From Volutella citrinella (Eukaryota > Ascomycota > Sordariomycetes > Hypocreales > Nectriaceae): 64,000 nt of DNA. This document shows, piece after piece, positions 22,122 through 33,364 of the stretch. The translations under genes and the position numbers were made by a program. Numbering within the stretch: the first letter of the stretch is position 1; the number at the start of each line of letters is the position of its first letter. The stretch lies in NCBI GenBank assembly GCA_034401135.1, contig JAWZSP010000001.1, forward strand, positions 4,092,001 through 4,156,000. The letters are read 5' to 3'. The notes below the pieces were generated by a model. That model was not told the origin of the DNA. It saw only the letters and a list, made by a program, of their open reading frames with translations, and did no database searches.

Positions 22122-24072
22122 GGGAGCTGATTTGTGGTTGTGGGTGGTGAGGTTGTTTGGGTGGTGGGTGGAAGCCGACGGAGCTGAGCTCTCGACAAGA
22201 AAAATGGAAAATGCCCGTCAGCTGTTCTCCACGGGAGCAACAGGCAAATGGGAGGGGAGAGTCGACGGAGACAAGCCCGTGGTCGACGGAAGGGGCGGTC
22301 GATGAAGGATGATGAACAGTGGGATGGTGCAGGGCAAAGGGAGAGAAGGAAGTGAGGCACGAGGTTTTCCCCAGAGCAGAGGAAAGGTTCAGGTTACGAA
22401 GGTTTTGCCTTTAGCGGGCTGGTGCAGTGGTGACGCCCCCCTTTGAGACCGTGTCAGCCCAGGCGAGACACCCAAACAGCCTGGGCGCCTAGCCGTCAGC
22501 GGGCCCTCCACTGCCCAGTAGCGCCTGGCGGCCTGCAATGGAGGGGGCTCGTGCTAGGCTTGCTAGGACCAGACCGGAAGCAGATCGCCCTGTGAGTCCT
22601 CCAGCCCGCCAAGGGCATAGGACGCCACGGCATTATGCGCAATGTACCATCCAATAGTAGCTTGCAGGCGAGGTACCTTGCCCTGGGTACGTCGCGAAGC
22701 TGTGGAGTAAGGTACCAATGACCGCGCTGGTGCCACGGTGATGCCGAAGGTACCTTGCCATCTCCCTGCTTCGTTGCCCCAGCTCGCGCAGCCAGTCACT
22801 CACTTGACGAGTCGACCGTGTGAATGAATGCATGCGCCAGGAGCTGGTGCGTGCCATGTACTGCTATAGGTTCGAGTATGTCTGTGGCAACCGCAGAAAA
22901 CAATGATCGGGGGCAGTTGGCAAATGCATATCTGGGGTCCTCCTGCCAGTGGTTGGCCAACCTTGGATCCTTGGGGACGACTGTAAGTATTGCACCGTAT
23001 TGGTAACAGTATACTGCTTTCAGCACTATGTACATGGCATCTGTTCTTTGATGCGCAAGCTGCGCGCACAGATCTATAGATCGTTCTAGCCTGTTTGTGT
23101 GCTTTTAAGTGGTACCAACCAAGTGCGTGAACAAAGGCTGACGCAACGTAGCTGTGTGGCTCCAGCCCTCAGACTCTTCCACCGCAATAACAAGGTACCT
23201 GCCTGCCCACGCTGCCTACGGCACAATAACGATGGCGAACCTCTGTTTGTTGTGCCAAGGCGGAGTAGCTCCTTTGGAAGTGCGAACGCAGCGACGTAAG
23301 TGACACGTTGGAGTAAGTCAGGCATTCTCTGGTCTCCCTGCATTGGACAGGACCCCATAGATGCCACGAGAACTCAAAGGAATAGTAAGAGCTACACGGC
23401 CCAATCGCCTCGTGCCGTGACGGGCCACCCTCGCTCTTCCACAAAAGCCGTTCACGCTTCTCCCAGACACTAGGTAAGTACCTAAACATTGGCAGTCGTG
23501 GCCCCATAAATGTTGGTACCAGGCACACTCGGCTTGGGTTTGGTAACAGGACGACAGTTGCGCCGGACCGTGGCAGCAAACAGGTTCTGCTCCTTTGTTA
23601 CGGTACTTCAGGAAAGTGCGACTTATTGGGGCAAGACCAACCAAAAGCGGCAAGGCAACGTCCCACATTTGATCCTGCTTGTCGCGTGCAAATTTCTGGG
23701 ATGTGGCTTGCCAGACTGTGCTCAGCCACCGGCCGGCCAAGCCACACTTCATGTTAGCTCGCATTGGTATTCGTATCTTTGGTAACAGTACTAATCTACT
23801 ACTAGGAGTAAGCTCCCCTGGACAATAAGGCGACGAGGGTGAGAATGAATATCTATGCACTGGGGTCAACACCCTGTGTAATTTCTAGCGCGATCTCTAT
23901 ACCCCCGTGCTTTTGATACGGGAACCAGGGCAATGATAGGAGAGGGATGGAACTTATGCTCGGACAGGAGACACCCGATTGGGAAGGTACTTGACTCTTC
24001 GTTCATAAAAGCGACAACGACCCGCCCTTCAGCCATGGGCTACCACAGCCATCTCATCCTCAACCTCCCATC
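22122..24072. promoter_or_regulatory. Divergent promoter region between DEF1 and the ABCC transporter
   Basis: Two kb separate the two divergent start codons, with no supported gene between. The first 250 bases are a purine-rich leader for DEF1 when read on the plus strand. The central part contains six GGTACC palindromes (22672, 22711, 22749, 23111, 23194, 23515) and three GGTAACAG octamers (23002, 23542, 23781). The 12-mer AGGTACCTTGCC occurs twice, at 22671 and 22748. These may be binding sites for a regulator of the transporter, of DEF1, or of both. Confidence 0.45.
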
Positions 24073-27000
24073 ATGAATTCCACCGCTTCCACCTGTGACC
24101 CGGCAGCCGACGACGCCTTCGGACCCATCATTGATTCTTTATGCCGCAACGGCCTCGACTTCACGCTCACCTTTGAGCAATCCATCCTCGTGCTGCTCCC
24201 AAGCACACTGCTGACCATGATTGCCCCGTTGCGCCTCCTCCGCCTCCAGCGTGCGCCCCCCAAAGTTGCTGGCCACCGCCAACGGTCTATGAAACTGGTG
24301 AGTGGCCCCCCTTGTTTTGCTGGTGTGTTGTGAACCTCTTGCCAAACTTGCAGGCCTCCATCGCCCTCTTGGCGGTTCTCCATCTCACCCTCGTCGTGTT
24401 GTGGGTCGTCGACCCGTCCGCGTCTCGTCTCCGCAGTGTTTCCATTGCCGCTGCATGTGTCTCGTTTGCTTCCAGTCTGGTGTCCTGTGCCCTCTCGCAT
24501 GCCGAGCATGTCAAATCCCCTCGCCCATCCTCGTTGCTAAGCCTCTTCCTCGCCGTGTCCCTTGTTCTGGACGCCGCTGTCCTGCGCACCATGTGGTATG
24601 GCCATGATGCCCCAGTTGATGGTGGTATCCGCGCCGTTTCCACAGCCGCCTTTGTCGTCAAAGCAGGGTCTGTGGTCTTGGAAGCACGGAACAAGGCACC
24701 ATACGTGATTGCAACTGGACCATACCCGCCTGAGACGACGGCAGGACTTTATGCTCGCGCCGTTTTCGCGTGGGTCATGCCGCTGTTGAGAAACGGCTTC
24801 CGCCGCCTGCTGACTCCAGACGACATGCTCACGTTGGAAGATGACATGGTATCAGAGGAGCTAACTGAGAGGTTCTGGAGGGTATGGAGTCGAGACTCGG
24901 ATGAGAGTGTATATAAATCCTATCTAGAATACAATCGCCGTGACGTCCATATGTTAAATAGATGCTCAGCATCTCCGGAGCGCAAGCACCGACTCATCCG
25001 TTGCTGTCTCATTGCGCTGCAACGACCTCTGCTGGCCGTGGTGCTCCCACGCCTCGCGCTTTTGGTATTCACCATGTGCCAACCTCTTGCGCTCAACCGG
25101 TTGCTCCACTTCCTGAGTCTCCCGTCCGAGCCCGTCACAGTCGGATACGGCCTCGTCGGGGCTTACGGCTTCATTTATCTCGGCATCGCCTTCTCGCAGG
25201 CCATCTACTGGCATCAAAATGGACGCTCAGTGACCATGCTGCGGGGCATCCTAGTTTCGGCAATATTCTCCAAGGCCACGACACTGAGCATTACAGCGAA
25301 GGATGATGCTGCACCAGTCACCTTGATGTCGTCTGACGTGGGCTTTCTCGGTTCCGGTTGGGGGTCAGTTTTGCTGATGTGCGCAGGTTGAGGTCATTGT
25401 CCGAGCAATGAAGCAGATACACGAATTCTGGGCAAATGTCATACAAATTGCCATTGCTATTTCGCTCTTGGCGGTCCAAATCGGCTATGCGGCGGCGGGT
25501 CCTGTTATTGTCGCCGTTCTCGCACTTGCAGCAACGATTGTTTGCGCACCTCTTGCAATGAAGCATCAAATGGCATGGCTGGAGAAAACTCAGAAGAGAG
25601 TCGGTGAGTCTTTAATTGTCGTGGCCTGTCATGTCCTTTAACTGACGTCTTCCAAGGAATCACATCTGCGATGATTGGGCATGCCAAGAGCATCAAAATG
25701 ACGGGCCTCATCCAAAAGCTATCCGCCATGATCTCGGAGCTTCGGTCAGACGAGATTCGCTCATCGCGCCCCTTCAGAGTCATTAGCAGCATAAACGCCT
25801 CGATTGCCCAGGTGCCACTGCTTTTGTCCCCTGTCGCCGCCTTTGCACTCTATCAAAGGAGCTCCTCCACTTCCAACGAATCGCTAGATGCGACCACCAT
25901 GTTCTCAGCCCTATCTCTCATATTTCTTCTGACCCAACCCATATTCTGGATGTTCGAATGCACGCTTGACATGAGTGCGGCATTTGGTGCGTTTAGACGG
26001 ATCGAATCGTTCTTGGCGATTGCATCGGTTCAAAAACCTGGTCTCGTTGAGCCTCCCCCCATGCCAAGAGCTGAGCCGGGCCTTCTGGATGATGGCACTG
26101 AACTTCAGAGTCTCAGTCCCCAGAATATACAATCAAAGCAGGCTTCAGATCGAGAACCATTCACTGTCATGGTACTTGGTGCCTCCTTCTCTTGGTCAAA
26201 TGACGGACACTCAGTCCGGGATGTCACATTCGACCTCAAGTCTGGACAGCTGGCCCTCTTGCTCGGGCCTGTAGCATCTGGCAAAAGCACACTTCTCAAA
26301 GGCCTTCTCGGAGAAGTCCCTTGTACGGCAGGATCTGTGTCAATCTCCAGCGGCCGAATCGCATTCTGCGACCAGACACCATGGCTTCTTGTAAGTATCC
26401 TCCCAGAGAAACCTTTGCTTTTCTGACAGCGTAGAACCAATCAATCCAACAAAACATCCTAGGGTTTCAGCCGCTAGATCAGAAGCTCTACAATACCGTG
26501 ATACAATGCTGCGAGCTCGAAAGCGACTTGAAACTGCTCCCAGAGGGCGACCGCACCAGAGTCGGGAGCAACGGCATCGTGCTGAGTGGAGGGCAGAAGC
26601 AGCGACTGGTGAGTATCCGTTGATTAATTAGAGAGAATATGCTAATGCTCGGGAGGCACTTGCAAGGGCTCTTTATTCGCAGCCAGAGGTTGCGATTCTG
26701 GATGATGTTTTCAGCAGCCTCGATAACGAGACTGCTCGGAAAGTATTCACAAACCTATTCCACAACCAAGGACTGCTGCGGCGATGGGGAACAGCAGTGA
26801 TACTTTCTACCCATTCTGGTATGTCCACGCCAGCGACGCCCGACTATGGGATCGAAAAGACCCGTTCTCTAGTCCAAGCTCAAAACTCTAGCTGCTGACT
26901 CCTCCATCAATACAATAGGCTCCTTTCTCTCTTCTGCGGACACGATAATCTGCCTCGGCCAAGATGGGAGTGTATCATACAGAGGTCAATACCATGGTTT

Positions 27001-29262
27001 AGACGTCGGCGACGGCCATATCCGGGCAATAGTTGAAAGCCGGCATGACAAGTCTATCAGCAGTTTGGAGGACAGCATGCCGCTTGAAGCGGTACCAGAA
27101 ACACATCCAAACAGCTCGACGAGAGAGGCCGAGACTTCTGATCAGCGTCGCCAGCTTGGGGACCCGACCGTCTACCGCTACTACCTCGACAGCATCGGCG
27201 TGAAGTTCCTCATCGCCATGCTCATTTTGGAGGTCATTTGGGCATTTCTCGAAGCTTTTCCAAGTACGTTTTCTTCTTCTGGCTTGTCTTTTCAAGAATA
27301 AGTAAAACTAACGGGTTTGGTAGCCGTGTGGCTGAAGTTTTGGGCAGACGCACCTGGTGGATCACGTCAGAACGCAGGGTTCTATCTCGGTATCTACGCA
27401 GGGCTGCAAGTCGCCGCCGTGGTTTCATTTGCACTTCTCTTTTGGTAAATATATCATCTTGCAGTCATGAACATCCGTTAATACTAATCAATAGGTTTGT
27501 CTTGGTCAATGTCGCGGCCAGATCCGGAATGTCCTTGCACGGCAGGCTTCTAGACACCGTAATCAGGTAAGCTCGTCGCCAATCGTGTGCCGCGGATTCT
27601 AACAAACATAGAGCACCTCTATCACTCTTTGCCACTTCGGATGTTGGTTCGATCACAACGCGGTAGGTCTATTGAGCTCCATTTATTGCAAGACCTGTTT
27701 GCTGATTGAGCCCAGCTTTTCCCAGGACATTGGGATGATCGACATCCACCTCCCGATGGGGCTTGTGATATCTGTTGCCAGTACGAACGTTCCAGATTGG
27801 AGACCAAGAAATGTGCTGATTATTCCATAGGCTTCTTCGGAGTCATCGCCAAGGCCGGTCTCCTTGCTGCTTCGGCGCCTTACATCGCAGCCACGTTCCC
27901 ATTCCTCGCCGCAGTGTATTTCTACCTCCAGCGCATCTACCTGCGAACCTCTCGCCAGCTGAGACTACTAGACCTTGAAGAGAAGGCTCCAGTATACGCA
28001 CAGTTCCTTGAGACACAGTCCGGGCTCGCTACACTCCGCGCGTTTGGGTGGGAATCGCACGCCATCCGTGAAAACCATCGTCTCGTCGACCGCTCCCAGC
28101 GCCCGTTTTACCTCCTCATAATAGTCCAGCGTTGGCTAGTTCTTGTTCTCGACCTCATCACTGCCGCGATCGCTCTGCTCGTCGTTGGCTTCGCCGTCAT
28201 GCTCCGTGGCCGAGTAGACGTGGGGGTCACGGGAGTGGCGCTTGTGCAACTCATATCCTTGAGCGAGACTGTCAACATGCTCATACAGTTCTGGACATCT
28301 GTCGAGACGTCCATCGGGGCTGTGGCACGCATCAAGCAGTTTGCCGAAGATACGGGCGAGGAGAACCGACCAGGTGAAGACTACGAGCCGCCAACCGCAT
28401 GGCCCGACAAGGGTGAGGTGGTAATTACCAACATGACTGCTTGCTATGGAACCAAGGAGGATTCGAAAGCCCTCGAGAATATTAACTTATACATCAAGGC
28501 AGGCGAGAAAATTGGCATCTGCGGTCGAACTGGAAGGTAAGCTAGTCCAAAAAGCAAGGCTTTCTCAGCATGGGGGGCTAGAGTAACATTGCATGTAGCG
28601 GCAAATCATCGCTTCTCCTCTCCCTCCTCCGTCTGCTCGATCCCTCCAGCGGATCAATAGAGATAGACGGCATCTCTCTGCTCAACGTGCCGCCGAACAC
28701 CATACGAACGCGCCTCATTACAGTCGCGCAGGACCAGTTTGTCCTACCTGGAACGGTCCGGATGAACCTGGACCCCTTCGAAGACCGCCCTCCCGAAGCG
28801 ATACGAGATGCCCTCCGCCTTGTTGGTCTCGAAGACTTGGCAATAGCAGGCGAGGGGTTAGACTCCCTGTTTGATGAGTCGAGTCTCAGTCACGGGCAGA
28901 AGCAGCTCTTCTTCCTGGCTAGGGCGATCCTGAAGAAGGATACCGGCAGAGTGTTGCTTCTAGATGAAGCAACAAATAGGTCAGCTTGGATTCTTTTTGT
29001 CTTGGAGCGATACCCACTGACTTAATCGGTCGACAGCATCGATACGAAGACGGAAGAGACGGTGAAAACGGTCGTGCAAACCCAGTTCCGTGACCACACG
29101 GTCATTGCAGTCGCTCACCGCTTAAATACAATTGCCGATTTCGATCGCATCGTCATCATGGAGAAGGGAAGGATTGTTGAGGTTGGAGAACCGTCGAGGC
29201 TTCTTGTTTCGTCCCGTCGGTTCAAAACACTGTGGGAAGCAAGCGCCGCGGCCAACAGCTAG
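24073..29262 (+). CDS. ABC transporter, ABCC (MRP-type) full transporter
   Basis: An ATP-driven exporter of drugs, conjugates or metabolites. Fourteen exons join in frame to 1487 residues: 24073-24297, 24354-25337, 25387-25603, 25657-26390, 26435-26608, 26656-26818, 26919-27263, 27324-27444, 27495-27566, 27612-27662, 27716-27780, 27831-28536, 28599-28979 and 29037-29262. Introns are 44-100 nt. The domain order is TMD0 with the L0 linker, TMD1, NBD1, TMD2, NBD2. NBD1 has Walker A GPVASGKST at 679-687, signature LSGGQ at 770-774, and Walker B ending D794-D795, so Asp replaces the catalytic Glu. NBD2 has Walker A GRTGSGKSS at 1282-1290, the altered signature LSHGQ at 1382-1386, Walker B with D1408-E1409, and the H-loop AHR. 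The last intron has an unusual GTCAGC donor. Intact and probably functional; substrate unknown. Its stop lies 77 bp from the stop of the opposing gene. Confidence 0.94.
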
Positions 29263-29339
29263 GACGCTGTTTGTTTATCCACAACGGGCGTCTGTATTTC
29301 TTGATGTATTGTTCTGGGCTTGGGCCCCCTCAACGCACT

Positions 29340-31141
29340 TTAGTCGTCCAGACTATCCCTCTCTACAGTGATGAATCTGCCCTTGCCGGCCCTCATGGTT
29401 CTAATGTGTCTCTCAACTCGTCTCGCCAGCTCACTTGCCTCCCTGTAATTTGCTACCGCAGAAGGGAGCGACTCCTTATCCGTGCTCCAGCCTGCTTGGA
29501 GCCGCAGCACTGTGACTTTGCCCCAGTTTCCAACCCAGTCAACGTGGTCGTGGTCGGATTCCGCCATTAGGGCATAGAACCACGAAGCACAACCAGTCAG
29601 ATCAAGGAACTCAAGGGCGTAGAGATTCTTGCTCAGCATGCGTAGAACCAAGAGAGCCTCGCTCCAGTCATGGTCCAGGGTGTGAGAGTAAATATTTGTC
29701 CCACCATAGGGGATTCGGCTTCCCTGGGGCGTAACTACGGTCGCCGAAGTGGCCCGAGAGAGCAGGCATGGGTCAGGCCAGAATGCCAGGCTCAAATGAG
29801 TGATGGTCGTCAGCTTGGCAGAGAGCGCGAGCAACTGTTTCCAGGAAGCGGAGGATGCATGCTGAGGGTCCAAGGCTAGCGACAGGTGCGTGAGATTAGG
29901 GAGGAGTGTCCGAGGGGGCGATACAGCAACCTCGGCGGTGTCCCACGAGTCATTGACTTCCACAGGGAGGTGTTCGGCTCTGGGCGGAAAAAGAAATTCG
30001 CCCAGCTCCTTCAGTTTTATGGATCGGCATGCAGAGCCAGACAGGTCGAGGTAGTTGACTTCCGCAACCGAAGCAGCAATCTCGTCCGGCCCTAGGTCAT
30101 CAGAGCTGTCCAGAGGTGGGAGCAAAACGGCTTTCAGATCATCCAAAGCAATGCCATCCTCGCTGGCAATGCCGACGAAGCGAACCAGTGCCGCCTTGAG
30201 ATGGTTAGGTACAAAGTACAGGTGGTGCTGATTGTAGACCCGATGGAATTCCCAGTCGTAAGCCAGCTTCTGCAGAGCGATCTCGATCAAGCTGCCCTTT
30301 CCCGGGAGATAGGTACCTGGGAGAACTGTTTCATCTACTGAGCGGAAGGCCAGCCTCAGCAAGCCAGCCGAGCCGGATGGGTGGCCAGAATCAGCATCGC
30401 GGCGGGACAACCAGCTGCGAGGGGGAGGAGGGCCGGCAGGCAGTCGTCGACCAGTACCATCGAACCTCTGGCGAGCTCTTCGCCGAGGAGCAGGAGCAGG
30501 GGTCTCGGGGATTTGGAGGATCTCCCTGATGGCTGGAGGCACGCTCGGTGCGGTCGCAGCAGCAGCAAGAGCGGGTGCGGTGGCGACAGTGGGGCCGAGA
30601 GTGGTGCGACGCAAGTTTGCGAGTAGCTCGTTGACACTCTTATGCGACTTTTCTGCTGGAAAGTCAGTCTTGTGAGACTTGGGCTGCCACGCGGTCTGAG
30701 ATGTTGAAGGTTGGGAAAGGTTGGGAAGGCTTGGGTGGAGCAGCCTGGGAGCAAGCCGAGAGGCTGCTAGCAGTTGGGCCCCAAAGAGGAGCCTCGGTCG
30801 GTGGCAGATATTACGAGAGAGGCAGGCAGGGTATTATTAGGCATGTACTTTGACAACAATAGGAGATGGAGAGTTGCCATTACGGTAAGGTACTTGAACA
30901 GTGGGTAGGGGGTGGAGGGGTGCAGGCAAAGGGGAGTGTAGGAGTGGCAGAGGAGGGAGGCGCAACCCAGGTACGGGATACACTCAGGTATGATGCAGAT
31001 TGGCACACGCAGAAAGCGATGCGCAGTGTGCATGCGTGTGAAGCGTGGAGGAGGGAACGCACCAGAGTTGCTGCCAGACGACGCCCCAGGCGAAGCAGCA
31101 GAGGACGGCTTGAGGTAGTTGAAGTGCCTTTTCTTCGGCAT
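29340..31141 (-). CDS. Uncharacterised protein with leucine-rich-repeat-like segments
   Basis: I do not recognise this family by name. The best model has exon 1 at 31141-31063, a 407-nt intron (donor GTGCGT, acceptor TTTCCAG) and exon 2 at 30655-29340, giving 464 residues. The basic N-terminus MPKKRHFNYLKP is followed by Ser/Ala/Gly-rich sequence and then KSHKSVNELLANLRRT. A Pro/Arg-rich linker follows, then the body. Repeated LxxLxL units occur at VNYLDLSG, LTHLSLAL, ITHLSLAF, LEFLDLTG and VTVLRLQ, suggesting an irregular LRR or ribonuclease-inhibitor-like solenoid. There is no signal peptide or membrane helix. An F-box-LRR substrate adaptor is conceivable, but I see no F-box. The exon-2 body is clearly coding; the exon-1 assignment is likely but not certain because the intron is long. 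Confidence 0.7.
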
Positions 31142-32338
31142 GCCCGGTCGGAACGACGTGAGGAGATGGCGGGGGAGTGGCGGCACTCGGGAGCGGGAGT
31201 GAGAAGAGCGTTGCTGTCTCGGGGAGGGGGGTTAATAGTAAATAATAATAGAAGGCGGCCTTGACTCTGGTTGCTTCTGGATGAGATGAGTCAAGATGAC
31301 GGGCAATCAACACGATGGGAGTCATTCAGCGTGGGGACGACCCGTCTGCTCAGCCGCCACCTCCGCCGCACAGTGGATCTGCCGACATCCTTTCTTGTGA
31401 CTGTGCTGGCTGACAGTCATCCATGAATCAATTTAATTTAGTTGTGGCCCAGGCACAAAAAGCTCTGAGATACTGCTATAGGTCCTACAGTTTAGTGCCA
31501 AAGGCCTCAATCCCTCAAGGCTGCCCCCCGCTAATAGGCAGCGCCGGCCCCACTGGAGAAGTCCAGGCCATGACTATTCCATTCGCCCCGGGCTTCAGGC
31601 CGAATTGGATGCGTCGTACAGGCAGCAAAGAAGGCGTGAAGGATTCATGGATACCCAAATGCGAATACACTTTGTTTCATGCCTTTAGGAAAATGCGCGC
31701 TGTCCTTGGGGGCCAGGAAATGCGACGTCGCAATGTTCGATGCCCAAACCATGGATGCGACTGCAAGTCTGTAGGGTATACCACCCGACGCGATGGAGGT
31801 AGGCTTCCGACCTCACTTGCACATCGCAAACAAGCAATGAAAACCAAGCTCCTACAATGGAGCTGCGCCTTTTCCGACGCGCGTTCAGAAGTGAGGCGAC
31901 GAACTTCTGACAATGCGGATGCAGCTTGCCAGTAGTACATTGCCATGAGCTGCTCCTCGCCGTCTCATTGCCATCTCAGGAGTATATTCAACTCCCGGCA
32001 CGCCCACAGGAGCCTCCCGCCACACCCTGATGTCTTGTCTTCCGCCCAACGCGATCGTGTGTGTTTGTTTTCAGCCCCTTGTTTGGGTAGTCGCCTTGGT
32101 CTAGGCCACCCGCATGCTGCAGGCAGCTGTCGAGATGTTGATCGGCTGATTCACACCAATAAGTAGTCTGCTTCGGGCTCCAACGACCAATTGATTTGAA
32201 GCATGGAGGGCTGCGTCTTTTGGTTTCATGTAGCATCCACGGCATCACTGCTTCTCCGTTCTATCTTTCGGCTCATACACCCTCCCCGCTCTGTCTTCAA
32301 ATGATAAGGAACCCGGCTGCACGGATAGAAGGACCAAG

Positions 32339-32440
32339 CACTGGTCACCAGTGATGCGGGCTCGCTTGCTAAACTCCGTGTTAGTGGTTTAGCCCGTTAA
32401 AGATAATGATCATAAATCAAATAATAAAATCATAAATCCT
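32339..32440. repeat. Nested inverted repeats beside an AT-rich patch, possible hAT-type relic
   Basis: A 15-nt palindrome (CACTGGT, centre C, ACCAGTG) at 32339-32353 is followed by a 7-bp stem-loop (GCTAAAC at 32368-32374 with GTTTAGC at 32387-32393) and then about 40 AT-rich bases in which ATCATAAATC recurs. Sequence beginning CAGTG with nested GGGC/GCCC arms is reminiscent of subterminal regions of hAT DNA transposons, but no second end, target duplication or transposase was found. Confidence 0.2.
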
Positions 32441-33052
32441 TCCGTGTATCAGTCCCAAGGTCGAGCATGCCACTAACCCCTGGGTGAAGATGTGTCGTTC
32501 CATGATTTGATACAAACCGTTGATAATTATGTGACGGGGCAGTAGCTGCTTTGGAGCTCATTGATTCCCCCACCGTATTTGGCATGAGACCTAAGGCGCT
32601 CCATCCAGTAACACGTCGGTCCACTGCGTGTCCTGGAACGGGAGGCTTCGTCTGCCTGCGCGGTGCTATTGACCTCCCACATGGCACGCACCGTGAGCTG
32701 GCGCGGTCAATTGTCGGCCAGAAACAATATCAAGACATAGGATACACGTCGAGAAGGCGCCTGTGACAGGCGTGTGTCTGCCGGGCAAAACCACCCAAGC
32801 TTAGACGGCCCTACCGGTGAACCGCCTCTCCAAACTATTGGCTACCAGGCAAAGTTGACACAGTCATGATCTTGATCACCTGCCACGTAATAATGTCGTG
32901 GAAAATTCCCCCCCTGTAGACAGCCCAGACCTTTGCAACCCTCAAACAATCGATGCTCACCGCGCCAGCGCGCTCGCCAACCTCGATGCAAGTAGCCGTG
33001 GGCTTGATGAACACGACAGGAATTCGTTTTGTTTTGAGGTCTTTTTCGCGCC

Positions 33053-33364
33053 ATGGAAGCGTCTATTGAGACCCTGGGAGCAGAGGGTGTGTTTGACAAT
33101 GACCTGATGAGGAAATGGCAAGCGAGCAAATCCGGCAAATGGCTGATGCGATCAGGCCGGATTCGATACCACATAGACTACCGACCAGGCAGTCACATCT
33201 TCCCTGACGTCGGTGCCTTTCTCGGCACAAAGGTGATGTACAGCCTTCATCCGTGGATCTTGTGCCCGGACTGGAGGATCGGCTGTCCCTGCTCGGGATC
33301 AGAATGGCCCCCCGATGGAGCATCCCGTTCAAGTCCCTTGAGCCTCATGCGCTCAAAACATTGA
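33053..33364 (+). CDS. Possible small hypothetical protein, 103 residues
   Basis: A weak candidate. The ATG sits in a good fungal start context (CGCGCCATGG). The first 75 residues have a balanced, soluble composition (for example FDNDLMRKWQASKSGKWLMR), unlike the arginine/serine-rich shadow frames around it. No domain, signal or partner exon is recognisable, and codon use does not clearly favour GC at third positions. It could equally be a chance frame in the gene-poor region. Confidence 0.18.
   Translation: MEASIETLGAEGVFDNDLMRKWQASKSGKWLMRSGRIRYHIDYRPGSHIFPDVGAFLGTKVMYSLHPWILCPDWRIGCPCSGSEWPPDGASRSSPLSLMRSKH

Noticed and set aside
15303..31141. Secondary-metabolite cluster suggested by an MFS and an ABCC exporter within 14 kb
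   Set aside because: No synthase, synthetase, terpene cyclase, P450 or pathway regulator lies between or beside them; DEF1 and the flippase are housekeeping genes.
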